From Serpentinimonas sp. (lineage in GTDB: Bacteria; Pseudomonadota; Gammaproteobacteria; Burkholderiales; Burkholderiaceae_C): a stretch of 16,115 nucleotides of DNA. Below are positions 1 to 5,889 of the stretch, one piece after another. A program made the position numbers and the translations under genes. The stretch's first letter is position 1. Every line of letters begins with the position of its first letter. The notes beneath the pieces are model-generated. The model saw nothing but the letters and a program-made list of their open reading frames with translations, did no database searches and was not told the DNA's origin. Where the stretch lies: positions 1 through 16,115 of the forward strand of contig JALOSG010000030.1 of NCBI GenBank assembly GCA_025458665.1, in the 5' to 3' direction.

Positions 1-784
1 CCTGGTTGGGGAACACCACCCGCACTTTCTTCATCACGTCCTGGTCGGCCTGCTTGTCGGACTTCATCAAGCGGGCCAGGTAGTAGCTGTTGGTGATGGC
101 CACGGCGCATTCGCCGGAAGCCACGGCACGCACCTGGTCGGTGTCCCCGCCCTTGGGTGCGCGGGCCATGTTGTCCACAATGCCTTTCAGCCAGGCTTCG
201 CCTTTGGCGTCTCCCATGCGTTCCACCACGGTGGCAAACAAGGACAGGTTGTAGGGGTGCGAACCCGAACGGGTGCAGACCTTGCCCTTGAGCTTGGGGT
301 CGGCCAGTTGCTCGTAGGTGGCCACATCGGCGGCGTTCACACGGGCTGGGTCGTACACGATGACGCGGGCGCGGGTGGAGAAGCCCGTCCAGGTCACGCC
401 GTCGGGGGTGGCGGCTGCACGCAGGTTGGCGGGAATGGCGGCGTCCAGCTTGGCCGACTTGATGGGCTGGAACAGACCCTGTGCATCGGCGGTGGCCATG
501 CGGGCGGCGTCTACCAGAAGGATCACGTCGGCGGGCGAAGCGGCGCCTTCGGCGCGCAGGCGGGCAATGATGCCGGCGTCGTCGGCGTCCACCCGGTTGA
601 TCTTGATGCCGGTGGTGCGGGTGAAGGTGTCGTACATCACCTCGTCGCTCTGGTAGTGGCGGGCCGAGTAGATGTTGAGCACCTGTTCCTGAGCGCTGGC
701 GGGCACCGCGAGCAGGGAGGCGGAGGCCGCCAGCACGGCAGCGATGGTGTTGCGCAGAACGTGGTTCACAGGATGGAATGTCAT
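1..784 (-). CDS. Fe(3+) ABC transporter periplasmic substrate-binding protein (FbpA/FutA-like), 3' end outside window
   Basis: Periplasmic binding protein that captures ferric iron and hands it to an inner-membrane ABC permease. About 261 residues are visible; the family is usually near 340, so the C-terminus lies left of the window. Residues 1-31 form a signal peptide: a basic start, a hydrophobic core, and an ASA|QE cleavage site. The mature protein opens with LNIYSARHYQSDE, the typical opening of FutA/FbpA proteins, followed by GIKINRV and the lobe motif GSHPYNLSL. The paired tyrosines Y234-Y235 in NSYYLARL match the iron-ligand tyrosines of the family. The ATG at 784 was chosen because it gives the full signal peptide; the Shine-Dalgarno is weak. 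The permease genes would be expected beyond the left edge. A thiamine or other metal ligand cannot be excluded from sequence, but the tyrosine pair favours ferric iron. Confidence 0.9.
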   Translation of the reverse strand, partial: MTFHPVNHVLRNTIAAVLAASASLLAVPASAQEQVLNIYSARHYQSDEVMYDTFTRTTGIKINRVDADDAGIIARLRAEGAASPADVILLVDAARMATADAQGLFQPIKSAKLDAAIPANLRAAATPDGVTWTGFSTRARVIVYDPARVNAADVATYEQLADPKLKGKVCTRSGSHPYNLSLFATVVERMGDAKGEAWLKGIVDNMARAPKGGDTDQVRAVASGECAVAITNSYYLARLMKSDKQADQDVMKKVRVVFPNQ

Positions 785-842
785 GGCGTCTGGGGGTGTG
801 CTGAAAAGTGGGCTAAAACTCCAGGCTGACCTGGCTGAAGCA

Positions 843-871
843 ATACTAACACAAACACGAATCAGTCGCAA
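843..871 (-). promoter_or_regulatory. Candidate sigma-70 promoter of the iron-binding protein gene
   Basis: Read on the minus strand, TTGCGA (871-866) and TAGTAT (848-843) are separated by exactly 17 bases; each hexamer matches consensus at four of six positions. The predicted transcript would start near 836, giving a 5' UTR of about 50 bases before the ATG at 784. It lies just downstream of the terminator that ends the neighbouring phasin transcript, which fits an independent unit. Confidence 0.5.
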
Positions 872-880
872 TAATATTGC
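868..880. promoter_or_regulatory. 13-bp perfect palindrome overlapping the -35 box, operator candidate
   Basis: GCAATAATATTGC is a perfect 6-1-6 inverted repeat that covers part of the -35 hexamer of the iron-binding protein promoter, where a bound repressor would block RNA polymerase. Iron-uptake genes in proteobacteria are commonly under Fur. However, the match to the classical GATAATGATAATCATTATC box is poor, so the identity of the regulator is inference. Confidence 0.4.
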
Positions 881-905
881 TGTTGAGATTGGTACCGCGC
901 CGGGC

Positions 906-933
906 AAAAAAAAGGCCCAGCGTGTGCTGGGCC
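906..933 (-). terminator. Rho-independent terminator of phaP
   Basis: On the minus strand, a perfect 8-bp stem GGCCCAGC/GCTGGGCC (933-926 with 921-914) with a four-base loop is followed directly by eight T residues (913-906). It sits about 75 bases after the phasin stop codon and upstream of the next minus-strand promoter, so it insulates the two genes. Confidence 0.92.
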
Positions 934-1008
934 CTTAAAGGTCCTGGAATCTGATTTCGACGGGACCTGAGGAGACAACCTTACAAAAAAGGTTTGCGGC
1001 TTGGCGTG

Positions 1009-1551
1009 TCAGCGCTTGCGGCCGGCCGGCTTGGCGGCGGTGGTGGCAGCACTGGTCACGGAGTTGAAGTTGGCTTCGGCCAGATCCTGCGCCTGCTTCA
1101 CGGCTTTTTGCACGTTTTCCATGGCGGTGGTGGCAGCAGCCACGGCATTCTTCATGGCCGCCACGGCTGACTCGGAGCCTGCGGGAGCGTTTTTGGCCAC
1201 GTTGTCCACCACGCTCAGAAAGGCTTTGTGTGCATCGGCGGCCTTGGCTTCGGCCACTTGGCCGAACTCGGCGCCAGCGCCAGAGGCGATGTCGTACAGC
1301 TCGCGGCTGTAAGCGGCGGTCTTTTCGGCCAGGGGTTGCATCAGGCTGGCTTGCAGGGCAATCAGTTCCTGAGCGTCTTTCACGCTCATGGCCGCCTGGG
1401 TGTTGGAGGCGGTCTCGGCCAGCGCGGCCTTGGTAGCCTGCAGGTTCAGGTCTACCAGCTTCTCTACGCTCTCGAACGCCTTGTGGGTCAGACCAAACAG
1501 GGTTTCCATATTGGCTTTGTGTGCGGCCATCATTTGCTCAGCGGTCAACAT
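1009..1551 (-). CDS. phaP: Phasin family protein (PHA granule-associated)
   Basis: Phasins coat intracellular polyhydroxyalkanoate granules and control their size and number. The 180-residue product has the betaproteobacterial phasin layout: an amphipathic start (MLTAEQMMAAHKANMETLFGL), the conserved block AFESVEKLVDLNLQATKAAL (residues about 26-45), KDAQELIALQASLMQPLAEK, then a long Ala-rich helical region, and a basic tail ending KPAGRKR that resembles the PHA-binding or DNA-interacting tails of phasins. The ATG at 1551 is preferred over upstream in-frame starts (to 1641) because GGAG lies 8 bases before it and the protein then aligns from residue 1 with the family. The gene is monocistronic, with its own promoter and terminator. 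The 5' UTR is long (about 147 bases) and contains a hairpin. Confidence 0.95.
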   Translation of the reverse strand: MLTAEQMMAAHKANMETLFGLTHKAFESVEKLVDLNLQATKAALAETASNTQAAMSVKDAQELIALQASLMQPLAEKTAAYSRELYDIASGAGAEFGQVAEAKAADAHKAFLSVVDNVAKNAPAGSESAVAAMKNAVAAATTAMENVQKAVKQAQDLAEANFNSVTSAATTAAKPAGRKR

Positions 1552-1632
1552 ATTCTGTTCTCCAGTGTGGGGTGTGCAGTTCATGGTGCAGAAATGCTGC
1601 CGCGGGGCTCTGCATTTTTTGTGCCCGACCTG

Positions 1633-1653
1633 CCGCACCACTGTGGTGATCGG
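1633..1653 (-). other. Hairpin in the phaP 5' untranslated region
   Basis: CCG-CACCA and TGGTG-AT-CGG pair across a three-base loop (1641-1643) with a two-base bulge. It lies about 80 bases upstream of the phaP start codon within the predicted leader. No T-run follows it on the minus strand, so it is not a terminator; a role in mRNA stability is possible but unproven. Confidence 0.3.
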
Positions 1654-1680
1654 TGGGCCAGCCCATGAGAGTCATCGCGG

Positions 1681-1697
1681 TTTGCTGCGCTGCAACA
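1681..1697. promoter_or_regulatory. PhaR-like operator at the phaP transcription start
   Basis: CTGC-GCT-GCAA (1685-1695), within TTTGCTGCGCTGCAACA, is a TGC/GCA-rich dyad lying right at the predicted phaP transcription start (about 1698). PhaR repressors of Cupriavidus and Paracoccus bind TGC-rich dyads in phaP promoters and are released when nascent PHA titrates them. The assignment is by motif resemblance and position. Confidence 0.5.
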
Positions 1698-1704
1698 TAT
1701 CTGA

Positions 1705-1732
1705 ATTATAGGGTTTCCCCCGGGGTTTGCAA
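1705..1732 (-). promoter_or_regulatory. Sigma-70 promoter of phaP
   Basis: On the minus strand TTGCAA (1732-1727) is followed after 16 bases by a perfect TATAAT (1710-1705). The predicted start is near 1698. It is the best promoter in the window and is flanked on both sides by the CTGC-N3-GCAA elements. Confidence 0.7.
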
Positions 1733-1747
1733 GGGCTGAGTACAAAA

Positions 1748-1774
1748 TTTTGCTGCATCGCAACAAAATGTTGC
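1748..1774. promoter_or_regulatory. Second PhaR-like operator between phaP and the deacetylase gene
   Basis: CTGC-ATC-GCAA (1753-1763) repeats the pattern seen at 1685-1695. It overlaps a perfect inverted repeat GCAACA-AAA-TGTTGC (1760-1774), giving three half-sites in a row. It lies upstream of the phaP -35 box and only about 30 bases before the start codon of the divergent deacetylase gene, so a bound protein could affect both. Confidence 0.45.
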
Positions 1775-1803
1775 ACCCGCCCCGTTTCCAGGCATCTGCA
1801 AGA

Positions 1804-2754
1804 ATGCGGGCCGTGCAAGCCTTCTATGCCGATCATTTTGTGTTGCCTCTGCCACCCGGGCACCGCTTCCCCATGGCCAAGTACGCCCTGTTGCGCGAAG
1901 GCCTGGCCCGCGATTTGCCACAGGTGCGCCTGCAGCAGGCGCTGGCTGCCACAGACGGCGAGTTGGCGCTGGTCCACACGCCCGCTTACATAGAAGCCGT
2001 GGCCACCGGCACCCTGAGTCCGGCTGCCCAACGCGAGATCGGCTTTCCCTGGAGCCCCGCCATGGCCGAGCGCGCCCGCCGCTCTGTGGGTGCCACGCTG
2101 CAAGCCTGCCGCGCCGCTCTGGGAGGTGACGGCGTGGCGGCCAACCTGGCCGGTGGCACCCACCACGCCTATGCCGACAAAGGCAGCGGATTCTGCGTGT
2201 TCAACGACTTGGCCGTGGCGGCGCGCCTCATGCAGGCCGAGTGGGGCCGCCACCAGCCGCGTCCGCGCAAGCCTTTGCGGGTAGCGATCATCGACCTCGA
2301 CGTGCACCAAGGCAACGGCACGGCCAGCATCTTCCGCCATGACGATTCGGTGTTCACGCTGTCTTTGCACGGCGAGCGCAACTTTCCCTTCCGCAAGGAG
2401 CCCAGCGACTGCGACATCGAACTGCCCGATGGCTGCACCGATGCCCCCTACCTGGAAGCGCTGGAGCAGGGCCTGCAGGAACTGGAGCGCCGCTTCGAGC
2501 CGGGGCTGGTTCTCTACCTGGCCGGCGCCGACCCGCACGAAGGCGACCGGCTGGGCCGCCTGAAGCTCACCGACGACGGCATGGAGGCCCGTGACCGCCG
2601 CGTGTTCGACTGGGCCTGGCAGCGCGGCCTGCCGGTGGCCATGAGCATGGGCGGCGGCTACGGACACGACATGGCCACCACCGTGCGGGTGCAGCTCAAC
2701 ACCTACCGCGTAGCGGCCGCCTACGCCCAGCGCTGGCACAATCGGCGGGCATGA
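1804..2754 (+). CDS. Histone deacetylase family protein (zinc-dependent amidohydrolase)
   Basis: Arginase/deacetylase-fold enzyme that removes acyl groups from amides; bacterial relatives act on acetylpolyamines, acetylated proteins such as acetyl-CoA synthetase (AcuC), or unknown substrates. The 316-residue protein carries the full active site: tandem histidines H120-H121 in GGTHHA, the DLDVHQGNGT block (D164; zinc ligands D166 and H168), the third zinc ligand D243 in GADPHEGD, and the transition-state tyrosine Y286 in GGGYGHD. The ATG at 1804 is chosen because MRAVQAFYADHFVLPLPPGH is the normal family start; in-frame starts at 1750 and 1768 would add atypical residues and lie in the operator region. 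The Shine-Dalgarno is weak. Its stop overlaps the start of the thioesterase gene (ATGA), so the two are translationally coupled. The substrate is unknown. Confidence 0.92.
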   Translation: MRAVQAFYADHFVLPLPPGHRFPMAKYALLREGLARDLPQVRLQQALAATDGELALVHTPAYIEAVATGTLSPAAQREIGFPWSPAMAERARRSVGATLQACRAALGGDGVAANLAGGTHHAYADKGSGFCVFNDLAVAARLMQAEWGRHQPRPRKPLRVAIIDLDVHQGNGTASIFRHDDSVFTLSLHGERNFPFRKEPSDCDIELPDGCTDAPYLEALEQGLQELERRFEPGLVLYLAGADPHEGDRLGRLKLTDDGMEARDRRVFDWAWQRGLPVAMSMGGGYGHDMATTVRVQLNTYRVAAAYAQRWHNRRA

Positions 2755-3209
2755 ACGCGCCCCGACCCCAACCCGAAAACCGCGACCAGTTCCGCGTATT
2801 CCGGCCCATCGGCACCCGCTGGGCCGACAACGACGTGTACGGCCACGTGAACAACGTGGTGTATTACAGCTGGTTCGACACGGCGGTGAACGCCTACCTC
2901 ATTGAACAGGGCGCGCTGGACATACACGCCGGCGCCGTGATCGGGCTGGTGGTGGAAACGCAGTGCCACTACTTTGCACCGCTGGCTTTCCCGCAAACGG
3001 TGTACGCCGGCCTGCGGGTGGCGCACCTGGGTCGTTCCAGCGTGCGCTACGAGATCGGACTGTTTGCCGGCAACGGTGCCCAGCCCGAAGGCCCCGCCGA
3101 GCAGTGCGCGGCCCTGGGCCATTTTGTCCATGTGTATGTGGACCGCGAAACCCGCCGACCGGTGGCCCTGCCGCCGGCCCTGAAGCAGACCCTGGAGACC
3201 TTGCTGTGA
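2751..3209 (+). CDS. Acyl-CoA thioesterase, 4HBT hotdog-fold family
   Basis: The 152-residue hotdog-fold protein has the 4-hydroxybenzoyl-CoA thioesterase/YbgC-type signature TRWADNDVYGHVNNVVYYSWFD (residues 22-43), with D28 at the position of the catalytic aspartate. The usual long helix follows, then the strand region GLVVETQCHYFAPLAFPQTV. It should hydrolyse an acyl-CoA or aryl-CoA thioester in the cytoplasm; the chain length cannot be told from sequence. Its start codon overlaps the deacetylase stop by four bases, and its own stop overlaps the nitroreductase GTG start. It is thus the middle gene of a tightly coupled three-gene unit. Confidence 0.9.
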   Translation: MNAPRPQPENRDQFRVFRPIGTRWADNDVYGHVNNVVYYSWFDTAVNAYLIEQGALDIHAGAVIGLVVETQCHYFAPLAFPQTVYAGLRVAHLGRSSVRYEIGLFAGNGAQPEGPAEQCAALGHFVHVYVDRETRRPVALPPALKQTLETLL

Positions 3210-3931
3210 ACCTTCCCGCCCACACGGACACTGCCATAGACCCCGCCAGCGTGGACCACGCCATCACCAGCCGGATGTCGGCACGCGCCTTCCTGCCGCA
3301 GCCCGTGCCGCGCGATCTGCTCACCCATCTGCTGGAGGTGGCCAGCCGGGCGCCCTCGGGCACCAACACCCAGCCCTGGAAGGTCTATGTACTGCAAGGC
3401 GCCAGCCGCAACCAGCTGGTGGACAAGGTGTGCGCTGCGCACGACGCCCTGCGCACCGACCCGTCGCTGGCCGAGGTGTACAAGGAAGAGTACGACTACT
3501 ACCCGCGCCAGTGGGTCAGCCCCTACATAGACCGCCGCCGCGAGAACGGCTGGAGCCTGTACGGCCTGTTGGGTATTGCCAAGGGCGACAAAGACCGCAT
3601 GCACCAGCAGCACCAGCGAAACTACCGCTTCTTCGATGCGCCGGTGGGCCTCATGTTCACGGTGGACAAGATCATGGGCGCCGGGTCGCTGGTGGACATG
3701 GGCATGTTCCTGCAGAACATCATGGTGGCCGCGCGTGGCCACGGTCTGCACACCTGCCCGCAGGCCGCCTGGAACGGATTTGCGAAAATCATCCTGCCCC
3801 ATGTGGGCGCCGGCGACAACGAAATGCTGGTGTGCGGTATGGCCCTGGGCTATGCCGATCCGGCCGATCCGGTCAACAGCTTCCACACCCCGCGCGAGCC
3901 GGTGGCGTCTTTCACCACCTGGCTGGAGTGA
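3206..3931 (+). CDS. Nitroreductase family protein (FMN-dependent)
   Basis: NAD(P)H:FMN oxidoreductase fold of 241 residues. FMN-phosphate contacts are visible in TSRMSARAF (R23, S25, R27) and in SGTNTQPWKVYV (residues 51-62); later family blocks are GLMFTVDK, a helix with LQNIMVAARGHGL, HTCPQAAW, and CGMALGYADP near the end. It resembles PnbA-type nitrobenzoate reductases and related enzymes, but the true substrate may be a quinone or other electrophile. The GTG at 3206 is chosen because GGAG lies 8 bases upstream and GTGA overlaps the thioesterase stop. The longer open frame back to 2963 runs inside the thioesterase gene and gives Arg/Pro-rich residues unlike any nitroreductase. Confidence 0.92.
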   Translation: MNLPAHTDTAIDPASVDHAITSRMSARAFLPQPVPRDLLTHLLEVASRAPSGTNTQPWKVYVLQGASRNQLVDKVCAAHDALRTDPSLAEVYKEEYDYYPRQWVSPYIDRRRENGWSLYGLLGIAKGDKDRMHQQHQRNYRFFDAPVGLMFTVDKIMGAGSLVDMGMFLQNIMVAARGHGLHTCPQAAWNGFAKIILPHVGAGDNEMLVCGMALGYADPADPVNSFHTPREPVASFTTWLE

Positions 3932-3960
3932 CCCGCCAGCCCTGCCGACTTTCTTTTTTT
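3921..3960 (+). terminator. Possible weak terminator after the nitroreductase gene
   Basis: A 6-bp stem GGCTGG/CCAGCC (3921-3926 with 3936-3941) spans the stop codon, and a T-rich tract (3950-3960) follows after a gap of about eight bases. The gap makes it a poor intrinsic terminator; partial read-through into the FKBP gene is likely. Confidence 0.35.
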
Positions 3961-3977
3961 CACACTAGGACAATTTC

Positions 3978-4325
3978 ATGATCACCACCGCCTCTGGCCT
4001 GCAGTACGAAGACATCAAAACCGGCGAAGGCGCCGTGGCCGCCATGGGCCAGCGCGTATCGGTGCACTACACCGGCTGGCTCTACACCAACGGCCAGGCC
4101 GGCGCCAAGTTCGATTCCAGCAAAGACCGTGGCCAGCCTTTCCAGTTTCCGCTGGGCGCGGGTCACGTCATCAAGGGTTGGGACGAGGGCGTGCAGGGCA
4201 TGGCCGTGGGCGGTACCCGCCACCTGGTGATTCCGCCCGAGCTGGGCTACGGCGCACGCGGCGCTGGAGGCGTGATTCCCCCCAACGCCACTTTGCTGTT
4301 CGAAGTGGAACTGCTGGGCGTCTGA
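3978..4325 (+). CDS. FKBP-type peptidyl-prolyl cis-trans isomerase
   Basis: A single minimal FKBP domain of 115 residues without signal peptide or membrane segment, so a cytoplasmic folding helper that speeds proline isomerisation. Residues matching the FK506/active-site pocket of FKBP12 are all present: Y31 in VHYTGWL, D46 in KFDSS, V64-I65 and W68 in HVIKGWDEG, Y91 in PPELGYGARG, and the closing strand TLLFEVELL. AGGA lies 7 bases before the ATG. rmuC starts 5 bases after the stop, suggesting co-transcription, although a functional link is not evident. Confidence 0.97.
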   Translation: MITTASGLQYEDIKTGEGAVAAMGQRVSVHYTGWLYTNGQAGAKFDSSKDRGQPFQFPLGAGHVIKGWDEGVQGMAVGGTRHLVIPPELGYGARGAGGVIPPNATLLFEVELLGV

Positions 4326-4330
4326 GCCCC

Positions 4331-5812
4331 ATGCCCGAAACGGCTGTTGCCACCGCCGCAGGCACCCCCGGTATGGCTGGCATGGTGTGGCTGCTCGTGC
4401 TGCTGGCCGCCGCCGCCGTGCTGCTGGGGCTGGCCTGCGCGTGGATGCTGTGGCAGCAGCGGCAGGCCAGCCTGGCTGGGGAGAGCGACGCCGCGCGCGC
4501 TGAGGCGGAAGCCAACGCCGCCTTCCGCGAGCGCCAGCTGGCAGCTTCCCAGCAGCAGACGCAGTGGAACCAGCAAACCGCCGCTCGCCTGGAGAGGCTG
4601 GAGAGGCTGGAGACCGACCTGCGGCGCGAGTTGACGGACAGTTCCCGCCACCTGCGCCAGGAAGTGCTGCAAACGCTGGCCACCTTCCAGGAGGCCTTGC
4701 TCAAGCAGGGCGCGGAAACCGCCCGCACCCAGAACACCCAGATTGACGCTTTTGCCCAGCAACTGGTGCAGCTGCGCGGCACGCTGGGCGACACGCTGAC
4801 CCAGCAACTGCAGGCCCTGAATGAGGCCAACCAGCGCCGCATGGCCGAAGTGCGCGCCACGCTGGAAGCACAGCTGCAGCAGCTGCAGCAGAGCAATGCC
4901 GCCAAGCTCGATGAAATGCGCGCCACGGTGGACGAAAAGCTGCACAAGACGCTGGAAACCCGCCTGACGGAAAGTTTCCAGCATGTGGCGCAGCGGCTGG
5001 AGCAGGTGCACAAAGGCCTGGGCGAGATGCAGACCCTGGCCGCCGGCGTGGGCGACCTGAAACACCTGCTGAGCAATGTGAAAACCCGCGGCATGTTCGG
5101 CGAGGCGCAACTGGGCGCGCTGCTGGAGCAGGTGCTGGCCCCCGACCAGTACGCCACGCAGATCAGTACCCGCCCGGGCAGCCGCGAGGTGGTGGACTTT
5201 GCCGTGCGCCTGCCGGGCAAGTCGGTGGACGGCCAGCCGGTGTGGCTGCCCATCGATGCCAAATTCCCCAACGAGGACTACGCCCGCCTGCTCGATGCGC
5301 AGGGCCGCGCCGACCCGGTAGCGGCCGAAGCGGCGGCCAAAGCCCTGGAACAGGCCATACGGCGCGAAGCCAAGTCCATCGCCGAGAAATACCTGGAGCC
5401 GCCCCACACCACCGACTTCGCGCTCATGTTCCTGCCCACCGAAGGGCTGTACGCCGAAGTGCTGCGCCGCCCGGGTCTGGTGGAAAGCCTTCAGCGCGAC
5501 CACCGTATTTCGCTGGCTGGCCCCACCACGCTCATGGCCATGCTCAATGCGCTGCAGATGGGCTTCCGCACCCTGGCGCTGGAGAAACGCTCCAGCGAGG
5601 TGTGGCAGGTGCTGGGAGCCGTGAAAACCGAATTCACCAAGTTCGGCGATGTGTTGGCCCGCATCAAGACCCAGACCCAGACCGTGCTCAACACCCTGGA
5701 CACCGCCGAGGTGCGTAGCCGGGCCATGGGCCGGGCTTTGCGTCAGGTCGAGGCCATTCCAAGCGAACAAGTTGAAACTATTTTGCCCAAACCCGATCAG
5801 TACGGAGATTGA
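4331..5812 (+). CDS. rmuC: DNA recombination protein RmuC
   Basis: RmuC limits DNA inversions and short-homology rearrangements in E. coli and is a predicted nuclease. The 493-residue protein has an N-terminal membrane anchor (residues about 17-41), then a long Gln/Glu/Arg-rich coiled coil (about 45-240). The C-terminal conserved domain starts at RGMFGE (about 252). The PD-(D/E)XK-type active-site pattern is seen as D289 in VVDFAVRLPG and D309-A-K311 in IDAKFPNEDY; later family blocks are FALMFLPTEGLYAEV and GPTTLMAMLNALQMGFRTL. The ATG at 4331 is chosen because it gives the membrane anchor; an open frame continues upstream to 4178 but only inside the FKBP gene. The Shine-Dalgarno is weak, so coupling to the FKBP gene is likely. 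Confidence 0.95.
   Translation: MPETAVATAAGTPGMAGMVWLLVLLAAAAVLLGLACAWMLWQQRQASLAGESDAARAEAEANAAFRERQLAASQQQTQWNQQTAARLERLERLETDLRRELTDSSRHLRQEVLQTLATFQEALLKQGAETARTQNTQIDAFAQQLVQLRGTLGDTLTQQLQALNEANQRRMAEVRATLEAQLQQLQQSNAAKLDEMRATVDEKLHKTLETRLTESFQHVAQRLEQVHKGLGEMQTLAAGVGDLKHLLSNVKTRGMFGEAQLGALLEQVLAPDQYATQISTRPGSREVVDFAVRLPGKSVDGQPVWLPIDAKFPNEDYARLLDAQGRADPVAAEAAAKALEQAIRREAKSIAEKYLEPPHTTDFALMFLPTEGLYAEVLRRPGLVESLQRDHRISLAGPTTLMAMLNALQMGFRTLALEKRSSEVWQVLGAVKTEFTKFGDVLARIKTQTQTVLNTLDTAEVRSRAMGRALRQVEAIPSEQVETILPKPDQYGD
4589..4612 (+). repeat. Short 9-bp tandem repeat inside rmuC
   Basis: CTGGAGAGG occurs twice in tandem plus a partial third copy, encoding LERLERLE in the coiled coil. The in-frame unit means copy change would add or remove three residues without a frameshift. 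Confidence 0.6.
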
Positions 5813-5889
5813 GCGGCGCCACCAGACCCTGTTACCGCAAGGAGCCAAGGGCGGGCGCATAAGAACAACAAGCTTTACTTCACTTTTTT
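5813..5889 (+). promoter_or_regulatory. Untranslated leader of mrp operon 1, candidate structured RNA
   Basis: These 77 bases between rmuC and mrpA hold no gene. They contain CCGCAAGGAGCC (5835-5846) and GCATAAGAACAACAA (5857-5871), both closely matched and in the same order in the leader of the second mrp operon. Possible pairings are an outer stem GCGCC/GGCGC (5816-5820 with 5854-5858) ending right before ATAAGAACAACAA, and CCGC/GCGG (5835-5838 with 5851-5854). AAGGAG (5839-5844) looks like a Shine-Dalgarno, but no start codon lies near it; the mrpA ATG is 45 bases further on, preceded by a pyrimidine-rich run. A weak promoter (TTGAAA at 5772) may lie at the end of rmuC. Confidence 0.5.

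Noticed and set aside
939..968. Inverted repeat AGGTCC...GGACCT next to the phaP terminator
   Set aside because: Six pairs with an 18-base loop and no promoter or T-run; expected by chance. The neighbouring AACCTT...AAGGTT repeat (977-994) is likewise weak and AT-rich.
2963..3205. Upstream extension of the nitroreductase frame
   Set aside because: It runs within the thioesterase gene and gives low-complexity residues; the GTG at 3206 has a Shine-Dalgarno and stop/start overlap.
4178..4330. Upstream extension of the RmuC reading frame
   Set aside because: The extra residues are Arg/Gly/Pro-rich and lie inside the FKBP gene; starting at 4331 gives the normal N-terminal membrane anchor.
5839..5844. 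AAGGAG as a Shine-Dalgarno for a small leader peptide
   Set aside because: No ATG, GTG or TTG occurs at usable spacing after it, and the block is part of the motif shared with the second leader, where the AAGGAG is not kept.
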